Virus record (IMG/VR): IMGVR_UViG_3300027985_000465
Location: 1 to 36,499 of that record
Source: a virus
Direction: 5' to 3' (one strand)
Length of the DNA: 36,499 bases
Shown here: positions 7,715-16,053 of the stretch, piece by piece
Layout: each line of letters begins with the position of its first letter
Numbering within the stretch: the stretch's first letter is position 1
Made by a program: the position numbers and the translations under genes
The notes under the pieces: model-generated
Seen by the model: only the letters and a program-made list of their open reading frames with translations
Told to the model about the DNA's origin: nothing
Database searches by the model: none

Positions 7715-7729
7715 TTGCTATAATAGCAA
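7715..7729 (+). promoter_or_regulatory. Palindromic extended -10 promoter before the tape measure gene
   Basis: TTGCTATAATAGCAA is a perfect inverted repeat around a central base and contains the extended -10 TGCTATAAT. It is 26 nt from the tape measure ATG, so transcription would start near 7731. The symmetry could allow a dimeric regulator to bind over the -10, as inference. Confidence 0.5.
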
Positions 7730-7754
7730 TATTATATAGTATCAAGGGATATAC

Positions 7755-10700
7755 ATGACCGATACAGCATCATTACGAATAGCAGTTGAAACTTCGGACG
7801 TTAAAAAAGCAAATGATGAGTTAAATAAGCTCTCTAATACTTCCGATAAAACTGAAAAATCAGTAAATATAACATCAAAATCTTTTCTATTACTTGGCAC
7901 TGCATTAACAGGTTCAGCAGTAGCAGCAGCGGCACTATTAGCCCCATTTATAAGCCTTTCAGATCAATTCACAGGAATACAATCTAAATTAAAACTTGTA
8001 ACTTCTTCCACAAATGAATTAGCAAGCGCGCAATCAGAATTATTTAAAATTGCCCAAACTACAAGACAAGGTTTTGCTGAAACTGTAGATACTTACTCTA
8101 ATTTTGCTTTAGCAATGGGCGAAATGGGTAAAAGTCAAAAAGATATTTTAAGAACAGTTGAGACTATTAATAAAGCTATTGCTATTAGTGGAGGAACAAC
8201 TCAACAGGCAGCCGCTGCCACTACACAGCTAGGTCAGGCTTTTGCATCGGGAACATTGCGAGGGGATGAACTTAACTCTATCCTTGAAAACTCTAAGGGA
8301 TTGGCGCAAGCTATTGCGGACGGAATGGGAGTTCCTATCGGTCAGCTTAGAACGCTAGGGAGCGAGGGTAAGATAACTGCTGAAATTTTAGCTAATGCCC
8401 TAGAAAAATCTGCCAAATCTGTAGATGATAAATTCTCTAAAGTTGGCAAAACAGTAGACCAATCTATGACTATGGCTAAAAACTCATTACTTCTTGCGGT
8501 AGGGGAGATGGATAAAGCCACTGGAATATCAAAAACATTAGCAGAGGCTATAAGCGGGTTAAGTTCTGTTTTTAGTGATGCGGCTATAGCTATTCACAAA
8601 TTTAACATTGAGATAAATAGACTTCAAGACGTTAGAAAAATAAAAACTTTCGATGACGCAAATACAGCCCTAAAACAAATAGATGATGAGATTAAGTCTC
8701 TAACTACATCTATGAATTTGTCAGACAGAGCAAAACGTGCATTAATGGGTGAAGTACAAGTAAGAGCTAAACTTATTCAATTAAGAGCATCGGAAGCAGC
8801 ATTAAACAGAAAAGTAAACTCAATTGCGGAAGATGAATTAAAAATACAAAATCAAAAAGATGAGGCTTATAAAAATAGACCCGCAAAATCTTTAACAAAA
8901 GAGGAAATAGCAGCAGCTAAAAAAGCTGCAAAAGAAGCACAAAAAGCAGAAGAAGAAAAAGCAAAAGCAATTGAAGATATTACAAATGAAGGTTTCGAGT
9001 TTTCAAAGCAAGTATATGAGAATAGAAAGAAATTAGAGGACGATTTATTTCAAGCTACAGCTTCAAACTATGAAAAAGAGATGGGGCTAATAGCTAAAAA
9101 AGTTGAGGCTATCAAGGGTGTAGGTGTTACCTTAGAAGAAACTACACAATACCAATCTATACTAGAAGAAAATTACCTTGAAAGTGTTTATCAAGATTCA
9201 CAACGTATGTTTGATAAGCTCGATGAAGAAATTATAAAAAGTGCAGAAGAATTAGAAAAGTCATTAGAGTTCAAAATAAAAATAGATTTTGATACGGAAG
9301 GTGATTTTAAAGGTGTTTCTAAAGTAGCTAAACAAATTGAGCTATTAGTAGATGAGACAAAACAATACGAAAGCAATAAAAAGAAAGCTGCAAATAATAC
9401 TAAGCTGCTGGCAAAAGTAGAAGAAGATCACACTAAAAATCAAATAGCTGGATATGCAAATATTTCAGGTGCAATGTCTGAAATGTTTAATGAAGGGTCA
9501 AGAGAAGCAGCAGCATTTAAAGCAATTGAAAGTGGATTAGCCGTTGTAGCAGGTGTGAGAGCTATTATGACTGCTGGTACTGGTGATCCATATACTGCTA
9601 TTCCACGTATGGTAGCTATGGCGGCGATGGTAGCTTCTACACTTCAAAGTGTTGGAATAGCATTTAGTGGTAATGGTAATGTCACTACAACATCAGATGC
9701 TTTTTCATCTATGCAAGCCAATACAGGCACTGGAAGCATTTTAGGAGATACTACAGCTCAGAGCAAATCCATATCAAAATCAATGGAAATACTAGGTGAC
9801 CTTGCAAAGCCTGAGTTTAGAATTATGACCGATATGGCTAGATCATTACAATCTATAGATGATAAGATTGGCGGTGTAACAAGCCTATTAATAAGACAAG
9901 GCGGATTTGCATTTGGAGAAGGGTATACTGGCTTTGATACTGGTTTTGCCAATAATATAACATTAGGTAGCGGAGCATTGAGCATACTAAGCCCAATAAC
10001 ATCATTAACAGATAAACTATTATCTAAGATACCTATTCTAAATATATTCTCTGGGCTTGCATCAGGTCTTTTAAATTCCATTTTGGGTGGTTTATTCGGT
10101 CAAACATCAGTATCACAAACTATGACTGATTCGGGTATATTTTTTGCAGATGCACTATTACAAAATGCAATTGATGAGTTCAACGGTTCTGCATACCAAA
10201 CAATAGCAACTACAGTTAAAAAGAAATCATGGTTTAGCAGTTCTTCAAGTACAACAATATCAACTTATTTTTCAGGGTTAGATGACGAGATAAGCAGACA
10301 GTTCTCTCTAGTCCTTGAAAATCTATATCAAACTACACTTTTGGCAGGAGAAGCATTAGATACATCTGCTTCTAGTATTGAATCTGATTTATCTGATTTT
10401 GTTATAAGTATTGGGAAAATATCTCTTAAAGGGAAAACAGGCGATGAAATACAAGAGACTATATCGTCAATTTTTGGAAAAATAAGCGATGATATCGCAA
10501 AAGACGTATTCCCATTATTAACAGACTTCCAAAAAGTAGGTGAGGGCTTATTTGAAACAATGACCCGTGTAGCTTCTGGAATGGAAGAAGCTGAATACTA
10601 TATTAATCGACTAGGTAAGCAATTTAATGATATTGTATATACTGATCTTTTAAATAAACAAGGCGATGTAGCACTAGAAGCATTACGCCAGTCTATCATT

Positions 10701-11600
10701 AATTTAGAAGGGACTGCAAGCGGAGTATCCGAAATAATCCAATCTTTCAGCGGTGATGTTGAGGAGCTATATAGCACCTATTCATCGCTTGATCTTTTAC
10801 GTTTTGATCTCACAGCTATAGGAACTTCAACCGATGCACTTACATCATCTATGTTATATGGGGCTGGTGGCATTAATGCTCTATCAGATGCGACACAAAA
10901 TTACATCGAAAACTATTTGAGTGAATCCGAACAAGTAGCTTATAACACGTCGGTAATGACTGATAAGTTCAATGATTTAGGTCTAACTATCCCTACTACC
11001 AAACAAGGGTTTACCGATCTATTAAAATCTATTGATGTTACAACCGAAAGTGGGCAAGATTTATATGGTCGCTTAATTTTGCTTTCCGATGGGTTTAATA
11101 GCCTAGTGGAATCATCAGATAGTATAAAATCATCCCTATTTGATAATATACAGTCATTTATTGATAGCATAAGCGGAAATACATCGCTTGATGCTCCTAA
11201 AACATTTAGCGAGTTTACATCATCCTTCAACAGCATGGTAGATGCAATAGCAAATGGTTCGAGTGACCTAGAGTCTATAGGTAAAACTACATTAGACAAT
11301 GCCCAAAACTATCTTAATACTGTAACAGCTACAGCAACATCAAGCAGAGACATTGCATTTGCTAAAGCTATACTTATTAATAAGTTCAGTGGAGTAATTG
11401 CAACACCAGATACAACACTAAATACAATTAATGATACATTGAAGTTCTCGTTAGGAGAAAGCGGAGTTATTGTTCATGAGCTAAAAGAATTAAGAGATCA
11501 AATTAAGTATCTGAATGATCTTAATACCACCAATACGGCTACAAATTTGAAAATACTTTCTACCCAAAGAAGTATCTTAGGCGAAACTGCAACGGCTTAA
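7755..11600 (+). CDS. Tail length tape measure protein
   Basis: At 1281 residues, by far the longest gene. The N-terminal part has a typical tape measure region: SDQFTGIQSKLKLVTSSTNE, then TRQGFAETVDTYSNFALAMG, the AISGGTTQQAAAATTQLGQA block, and GDELNSILENSKGLAQAIAD. A long lysine/glutamate coiled coil covers about residues 370-560. Hydrophobic segments follow near residues 590-640 and 735-780. With the usual 1.5 angstrom per residue the tail would be about 190 nm (calculation, not measured). No lysozyme or peptidase motif is evident. The stop overlaps the convergent HNH2 stop. Confidence 0.93.
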   Translation: MTDTASLRIAVETSDVKKANDELNKLSNTSDKTEKSVNITSKSFLLLGTALTGSAVAAAALLAPFISLSDQFTGIQSKLKLVTSSTNELASAQSELFKIAQTTRQGFAETVDTYSNFALAMGEMGKSQKDILRTVETINKAIAISGGTTQQAAAATTQLGQAFASGTLRGDELNSILENSKGLAQAIADGMGVPIGQLRTLGSEGKITAEILANALEKSAKSVDDKFSKVGKTVDQSMTMAKNSLLLAVGEMDKATGISKTLAEAISGLSSVFSDAAIAIHKFNIEINRLQDVRKIKTFDDANTALKQIDDEIKSLTTSMNLSDRAKRALMGEVQVRAKLIQLRASEAALNRKVNSIAEDELKIQNQKDEAYKNRPAKSLTKEEIAAAKKAAKEAQKAEEEKAKAIEDITNEGFEFSKQVYENRKKLEDDLFQATASNYEKEMGLIAKKVEAIKGVGVTLEETTQYQSILEENYLESVYQDSQRMFDKLDEEIIKSAEELEKSLEFKIKIDFDTEGDFKGVSKVAKQIELLVDETKQYESNKKKAANNTKLLAKVEEDHTKNQIAGYANISGAMSEMFNEGSREAAAFKAIESGLAVVAGVRAIMTAGTGDPYTAIPRMVAMAAMVASTLQSVGIAFSGNGNVTTTSDAFSSMQANTGTGSILGDTTAQSKSISKSMEILGDLAKPEFRIMTDMARSLQSIDDKIGGVTSLLIRQGGFAFGEGYTGFDTGFANNITLGSGALSILSPITSLTDKLLSKIPILNIFSGLASGLLNSILGGLFGQTSVSQTMTDSGIFFADALLQNAIDEFNGSAYQTIATTVKKKSWFSSSSSTTISTYFSGLDDEISRQFSLVLENLYQTTLLAGEALDTSASSIESDLSDFVISIGKISLKGKTGDEIQETISSIFGKISDDIAKDVFPLLTDFQKVGEGLFETMTRVASGMEEAEYYINRLGKQFNDIVYTDLLNKQGDVALEALRQSIINLEGTASGVSEIIQSFSGDVEELYSTYSSLDLLRFDLTAIGTSTDALTSSMLYGAGGINALSDATQNYIENYLSESEQVAYNTSVMTDKFNDLGLTIPTTKQGFTDLLKSIDVTTESGQDLYGRLILLSDGFNSLVESSDSIKSSLFDNIQSFIDSISGNTSLDAPKTFSEFTSSFNSMVDAIANGSSDLESIGKTTLDNAQNYLNTVTATATSSRDIAFAKAILINKFSGVIATPDTTLNTINDTLKFSLGESGVIVHELKELRDQIKYLNDLNTTNTATNLKILSTQRSILGETATA

Positions 11601-12214
11601 ACAACACCGTTTGTAGTATGCTCTAAATTATTTTCGACAACGTAATAGTCATACGCTTTAGCGGCTTCTAAAGCTGTATTAAATCTTCCTATTGTTATTG
11701 TTTTTTTATTTATTGTTATTCTAGAATCCCACTTATTTCTATCTTTTTTAAATGTTACACCTCTATATCCGCTGCTATTAGTATTCATAAGTATTCTTGT
11801 ATTTCTTGCTTGTGTATTTCGTATCGCCCATCTACAGTTAGAAGTTTCATAGTCTCCATTTACATTTATTCTATCTATTGATAGACCTTCTTTATAAGTT
11901 GGGTACATATCTTCAATGAAATTTTTAACATCATTCCATCTTTCGCATACTTTTATTCCCCTACCACCATAATCTTTATATGCTAATTGTTTTTGATTAT
12001 TACATCTTTGCATCATTGCATTCCATATATGATAAATCTTATGTTTTGTAGATTTATGTGTTGTTCTAGCGCACCCACAAGATTTTTGCTTTTTAAGATT
12101 TGTTGAATTTATTTCACATATATTTCCACAGTGACATTCAACTAAAAAAAATCTTATTTTTACCCCTTTCTTATTAGCTCTTGTTCCTAAATCTTTTTTT
12201 ATTAATAACGCCAT
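11597..12214 (-). CDS. HNH homing endonuclease with AP2 domain (HNH2), antisense in the tail module
   Basis: A 205-residue paralogue of HNH1. It has N-terminal cysteines (VECHCGN, SCGCAR), the HNH signature GLSIDRINVNGDYETSNCRW followed by QARNTR, and a C-terminal AP2 domain (SGYRGVTFKKDRNKW, GRFNTALEAAKAYDYYVVEN). It is the only minus-strand gene within the structural region and lies tail-to-tail with the tape measure gene, sharing 4 bases at the stops. That tight fit suggests targeted insertion between tail genes. It probably uses the minus direction of the symmetrical promoter at 12234-12245. Confidence 0.9.
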   Translation of the reverse strand: MALLIKKDLGTRANKKGVKIRFFLVECHCGNICEINSTNLKKQKSCGCARTTHKSTKHKIYHIWNAMMQRCNNQKQLAYKDYGGRGIKVCERWNDVKNFIEDMYPTYKEGLSIDRINVNGDYETSNCRWAIRNTQARNTRILMNTNSSGYRGVTFKKDRNKWDSRITINKKTITIGRFNTALEAAKAYDYYVVENNLEHTTNGVV

Positions 12215-12233
12215 AACTCGCCTTTTATTTTAA

Positions 12234-12245
12234 TGTATAATATCA
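12234..12245. promoter_or_regulatory. Bidirectional promoter between HNH2 and tail tip genes
   Basis: TGTATAATATCA gives TATAAT (12236-12241) on the plus strand toward the gene at 12280. Read on the minus strand it gives TGATATTAT, an extended -10 element toward HNH2 at 12214. Two divergent genes may therefore share one promoter core. Confidence 0.5.
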
Positions 12246-12279
12246 TTACAACATTTAAAATAATATAAAGAGTTTTAAA

Positions 12280-12543
12280 ATGAGCCAACCAGCTTACGCT
12301 ATTGAATATCTTGGGGCTATATCTATTGAAGCTGGGGTATCATACTCTACAACTGACATATTAACTGCATACCCGACAGCAACAGTAATCCAAATGAAAA
12401 CAGAAGGAATAAAAGTCGGAATAGATGGCGGAGTTATGTTTTTAGTTGCTTATGATGATGAAAGCTACCTAGCGTCTGGAAAGAGTTTTATTTTTGATAA
12501 TCCATGTATTGTTGCAATAGGAATATATAAGGCGATAGTATGA
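12280..12543 (+). CDS. Small tail tip-associated hypothetical protein
   Basis: An 87-residue, beta-rich protein (QPAYAIEYLGAISIEAGVSY) located after the tape measure and overlapping the next start by 4 nt. Its place suggests a distal tail or tail tip component. No known domain recognised. Confidence 0.6.
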   Translation: MSQPAYAIEYLGAISIEAGVSYSTTDILTAYPTATVIQMKTEGIKVGIDGGVMFLVAYDDESYLASGKSFIFDNPCIVAIGIYKAIV

Positions 12544-13580
12544 AATATGTTAAACAATTAATAACCGATTATACTTCCCCTGATATTTCTGAACCTTCCG
12601 AATTATGGAGCAATTCAATAATAACTGCTGGTTCTTTTGTAGTTGGCAAAACATACACAATTATATCTATAGGAACAACCAATTTTATGTTGATAGGGGC
12701 ATCAGCCAATACCGTAGGATTAGTATTTACTGCAACCGGCATAGGTAGTGGAACTGGTACAGCACAAGTCACTTATAATTTAGGGGATGAGGTTCTATAT
12801 GGGAATTATATTTGGAAAAATGCTTTTACCGCAAATGCAGACCATGAACCGATTGAAAATAGTAATTATTGGACTAAATGGAATGTTTCAAATAAGTATT
12901 CATTGATAGACCTAAACTCTACATCATACACAGTAGCAAATACAGATTTAACGTGTACTTTCCCATTAGATAACATCGATACTTTAGCAATAGGTTATTT
13001 TACAGCCGCAAGTATAACTATTGAAAATTTAGACGCATCAGATAATGTTATTTTAACACAAAGTTATACCCAATCAATTAATGAAGAAGTATTTGACTAT
13101 TATGATTATATATATTCAGACTATACATTATCTACAAATATGGCTAAATATTGGGATATACCAAGGATAGGTACGCAACTAAGAGTTACTTTTGAGCTTG
13201 GAACAATCGGTACGTATGTATCGATAGGATTTATGATTGGTGGGCAATCTGTAAATATGGGCGAAACTCTTGATAATGTAAAAATAGGGTTTAAATCATA
13301 TAGCATAAGAAGTACGGACGCATTCGGTATTACAACTATAACAAAAAGAGCAGCGCAAGACTTTTTAGATTTTGAAACTGTAATAGACTCGTCACTATTA
13401 ATGCCATTGCGGAGAAAAGCTAAATCGGATAAAGATGAAACAGTAGCATTTATTGTAGATGATAGACAAGATAGTATCTATGAAAATATAGTCACACTTG
13501 GGGTATCGCAAGATATGCAGATCGTAGCATCAAATTTTGACAAGACTACTCTAACATGGTCAGTTATAGAAATGATATGA
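12540..13580 (+). CDS. Tail tip / fibre-like structural protein with carbohydrate-binding-like module
   Basis: A 346-residue protein. Residues about 30-80 contain a module common in phage tail proteins: FVVGKTYTIISIGTTNFMLI, then ASANTVGLVFTATGIGSGTG. Next comes a segment with GDEVLYGNYIWKNAF, resembling short carbohydrate-binding type modules, and then a long beta-rich domain with a helical DFLDFETVIDSSLLMPLRRK. It probably forms part of the tip that contacts the cell surface. It overlaps the small gene before it (ATGA). Confidence 0.65.
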   Translation: MKYVKQLITDYTSPDISEPSELWSNSIITAGSFVVGKTYTIISIGTTNFMLIGASANTVGLVFTATGIGSGTGTAQVTYNLGDEVLYGNYIWKNAFTANADHEPIENSNYWTKWNVSNKYSLIDLNSTSYTVANTDLTCTFPLDNIDTLAIGYFTAASITIENLDASDNVILTQSYTQSINEEVFDYYDYIYSDYTLSTNMAKYWDIPRIGTQLRVTFELGTIGTYVSIGFMIGGQSVNMGETLDNVKIGFKSYSIRSTDAFGITTITKRAAQDFLDFETVIDSSLLMPLRRKAKSDKDETVAFIVDDRQDSIYENIVTLGVSQDMQIVASNFDKTTLTWSVIEMI

Positions 13581-13589
13581 TTCTATCTA

Positions 13590-13598
13590 TGCTAATAT
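13590..13598 (+). promoter_or_regulatory. Extended -10 promoter before the tail fibre gene
   Basis: TGCTAATAT is an extended -10-like element located 26 nt before the ATG at 13624, in the gap between two tail genes. No -35 element is obvious. Confidence 0.4.
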
Positions 13599-13623
13599 TA
13601 CATAATATAAAAAAGGGGATTTA

Positions 13624-14871
13624 ATGCCTATTACTGCAACATTTCCGACAATTACTTTCCCGCATAGAGGGGTTGAGTCAAAAGATACTTTTGTACTAAG
13701 CCAAGAAACCGCACAAGATTTATTAGCAGGGTCTTTCACTGCAAATCTAAATACATTCAAAACAGAAGCAAATGCTTTAGAATCAAATGTAAATGCAAAA
13801 GAAGCGAGTGCAGTAGCGGCTAGCGCAACAGCGGTATCGGCAGCAAATTATCAAGGTGATTGGGTGTCTCAGGGATATACACAGGGGCAATCTGTATCAT
13901 ATCTTGGAAATACATACACTTGTAAGCTAACCCACACTACAGCACAAACACCAACAAATACGACATACTGGAATCCTACCGGTTTAGGGGCTACAATCCA
14001 TTCATCAGATGAAAAAACAACCCCCGTTGATGCTGATGAATTAGGTATATGGGATAGCGTAACCACATCATTAAATCGAATGTCATTTGTAAATTTTTAT
14101 ATAGAAATCAAAACTAGACTTACAACATTTTTTGATGTTCGATATGATATTGCCGCAAATATCAATTCCGCAACGACAGAAGACCCGGGAAGTACAGATA
14201 CCTTCGGATATTATGATAGCTTTACAGGTCTATTGCGCAAGGTCACAGTTACTAACCTAATTTCGGTATTCCGTAGTACGCTTGACAGCGTTTATGCGAA
14301 TTTAGTTTCGCCTGTATTTACGGGAACTCCAACTGCACCGACAGCATCAGCGGGTACAAACACGACCCAGATCGCTACAACTGCATTTGTGCAGGGGCAA
14401 AGTTTTGAAAAGATTGGTCAAGGAACTGCTCAGCCTTCAACGAGTGGTTATTCTATAAATTTTACAGGGATACCATCATGGGTAAAAAAAATTAAAGTTC
14501 AGTTCGTAGGGGTAAGCACTACGGGATCAAGTCCTATAATAGTTCAGATTGGAAGTGGGTCAATTCAAACAACAGGTTATTCATCAGCAGCGTCTTCTGG
14601 TACTGCAACTGCATTCGCGTCTAATGGATTCGCTATTACAAATGGAGGATCAAGTTCTAATGTTGTAAACGGAGAGTTTGAAATATCAAGTTTTACACTT
14701 GGCACATATACTGGATTTGGCTGTACTACTCAGAACATAAGCACTAATGCACCTCATGTATGTGCTGGATCAGTAGCTATTTCAGGTACTATTGATAGAG
14801 TTACCATTACTACGGCGGGTGGATCTGATACTTTTGATTCAGGAGCTATTAATATTATGTATGAGGGGTAA
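13624..14871 (+). CDS. Tail fibre protein with chitin-binding-type module
   Basis: A 415-residue fibre. Residues about 78-118 form a carbohydrate-binding type 5/12 module (NYQGDWVSQGYTQGQSVSYL, then GNTYTCKLTHTTAQTPTNTT). Residues about 235-260 hold the widespread fibre repeat SPVFTGTPTAPTASAGTNTT followed by QIATTAFVQG. The C-terminal 150 residues are glycine-, serine- and threonine-rich and beta-like, and probably form the receptor-binding head. This is the likely host recognition protein, together with the esterase-like protein at 16050. Confidence 0.8.
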   Translation: MPITATFPTITFPHRGVESKDTFVLSQETAQDLLAGSFTANLNTFKTEANALESNVNAKEASAVAASATAVSAANYQGDWVSQGYTQGQSVSYLGNTYTCKLTHTTAQTPTNTTYWNPTGLGATIHSSDEKTTPVDADELGIWDSVTTSLNRMSFVNFYIEIKTRLTTFFDVRYDIAANINSATTEDPGSTDTFGYYDSFTGLLRKVTVTNLISVFRSTLDSVYANLVSPVFTGTPTAPTASAGTNTTQIATTAFVQGQSFEKIGQGTAQPSTSGYSINFTGIPSWVKKIKVQFVGVSTTGSSPIIVQIGSGSIQTTGYSSAASSGTATAFASNGFAITNGGSSSNVVNGEFEISSFTLGTYTGFGCTTQNISTNAPHVCAGSVAISGTIDRVTITTAGGSDTFDSGAINIMYEG

Positions 14872-14878
14872 AGAATAA

Positions 14879-15229
14879 ATGCTTAATGAAACTAACCGAT
14901 GGTTACAATTCTATGCTGAATGGCAAGCTGCAATTGCTATTTTCTCAGGAACTATTCTACAAATGCTATTCCTCGAAAACCCAAGTAAAAAGATTCTTGC
15001 TACTATTGCGGTTAGTGCTATCTTCGTGGCGGTTTATGTTGCTTATCCTGCGTTAGAGTATCTCGAAATCGATGTAGGCGGAAAGTTAGCTACAGGTATT
15101 TTCGCTCTTTCGGCTTTTTTGTCAATAGCATTTCTCACAATGCTGATCGCGGTATTTAATACGATCGTTTCAATGCTCCCAGAAGCGGCAAGAGCTGTTA
15201 TAAACAAGTATTTAGGAGGCCCAAAATGA
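14879..15229 (+). CDS. Holin-like membrane protein
   Basis: A 116-residue protein with three predicted membrane segments (about residues 15-32, 39-57 and 70-98) and a short polar C-terminus. It directly precedes the endolysin genes. Holins permeabilise the inner membrane at the end of infection. Membrane topology and position support the call; no family was recognised by sequence. Confidence 0.7.
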   Translation: MLNETNRWLQFYAEWQAAIAIFSGTILQMLFLENPSKKILATIAVSAIFVAVYVAYPALEYLEIDVGGKLATGIFALSAFLSIAFLTMLIAVFNTIVSMLPEAARAVINKYLGGPK

Positions 15230-15342
15230 CTCTAAAAACTAAAAAACATAGCGAAGCGTACATGATAGCTTTTGCGGTATTATTTGCTGTAGTAATCACG
15301 CCTATTTTAAAATGGGTATTTTTAATTTGTACGGAGGGTTAA
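15226..15342 (+). CDS. Small single-pass membrane protein in the lysis cassette
   Basis: A 38-residue ORF with AGGAGG upstream and an ATGA overlap with the holin-like gene. After a basic N-terminus (MTLKTKKHSEAY) it has one hydrophobic segment (MIAFAVLFAVVITPILKWVF). The stop codon abuts the endolysin ATG. It could be a second holin or a holin regulator; this is inferred from position and topology. Confidence 0.65.
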   Translation: MTLKTKKHSEAYMIAFAVLFAVVITPILKWVFLICTEG

Positions 15343-15807
15343 ATGGAAGGTTTTAGCAAATATTTTACTTTTGAAGAATTAACCGATACCTCACATAAAA
15401 ATCTATTAACTAAAAATAGACTTGATGCAATGAGATATATTAACTCAGGAAAAAGACTATCAAAGCTATTGCAGTCAATTAGAGAAGTATTAGGAAATTA
15501 TCCGATTACTATTACAAGCGGTTTTAGAAATAGCGATGTTAATTTAGCTGTAGGGTCAAGAGTTACAACATCATCGCACACTAAATTTGAAGCGGCAGAT
15601 ATTATTCCTTCAAATATTAGTGTTAAAGGCGCACTTGACAAAATAATGCTTGAAGTAAAAAATAGAAATTTGCAAGACTTGAAAAAAGTAATTATTGAGC
15701 AAGTAGGTGGAAAAAAGTGGCTTCATATTCAAGTTAAAATGTCATCAGAAGATCAAGTTAGCTTTTGGGCGACTACAGACGGTAAAAACTACACTCAAAT
15801 ATCATAA
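15343..15807 (+). CDS. Endolysin, peptidase M15 family
   Basis: A 154-residue zinc peptidase. TITSGFRNSDVNLAVGS, SSHTKFEAADI and KWLHIQ provide the M15 ligands His79, Asp86 and His128. Members of this family cleave peptidoglycan peptide cross-links (L-alanyl-D-glutamate or D-Ala-D-Ala type). There is no signal peptide, so release through a holin pore is expected. It is encoded immediately after two membrane proteins. Confidence 0.88.
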   Translation: MEGFSKYFTFEELTDTSHKNLLTKNRLDAMRYINSGKRLSKLLQSIREVLGNYPITITSGFRNSDVNLAVGSRVTTSSHTKFEAADIIPSNISVKGALDKIMLEVKNRNLQDLKKVIIEQVGGKKWLHIQVKMSSEDQVSFWATTDGKNYTQIS

Positions 15808-15816
15808 GGAGATATC

Positions 15817-16053
15817 ATGGAACTTACGGGAACGCTACAAGAAATTACAGGAAGTAGCACAGGGGTAATAATTGGGCATGGGACTTTCCAATATGCTTTC
15901 GGGACAACTCAGCCTTCACAACCACTTGGAAGATGGTATGAAAAAACAAATGAGCCATTCAATTATACGGGCGGATTCGGTAGCGTATGGGTTTCTAGGG
16001 ATACTGCTGGTGGTGTAGATTCACTATCTATTGATTATGTATTGACGGTATGA
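15817..16053 (+). CDS. Hypothetical beta-rich protein next to the esterase-like gene
   Basis: A 78-residue protein (MELTGTLQEITGSSTGVIIG) with many glycines, aromatic residues and predicted strands. The stop overlaps the next start (ATGA). It may be a partner or a virion component of the following protein. Family not recognised. Confidence 0.55.
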   Translation: MELTGTLQEITGSSTGVIIGHGTFQYAFGTTQPSQPLGRWYEKTNEPFNYTGGFGSVWVSRDTAGGVDSLSIDYVLTV

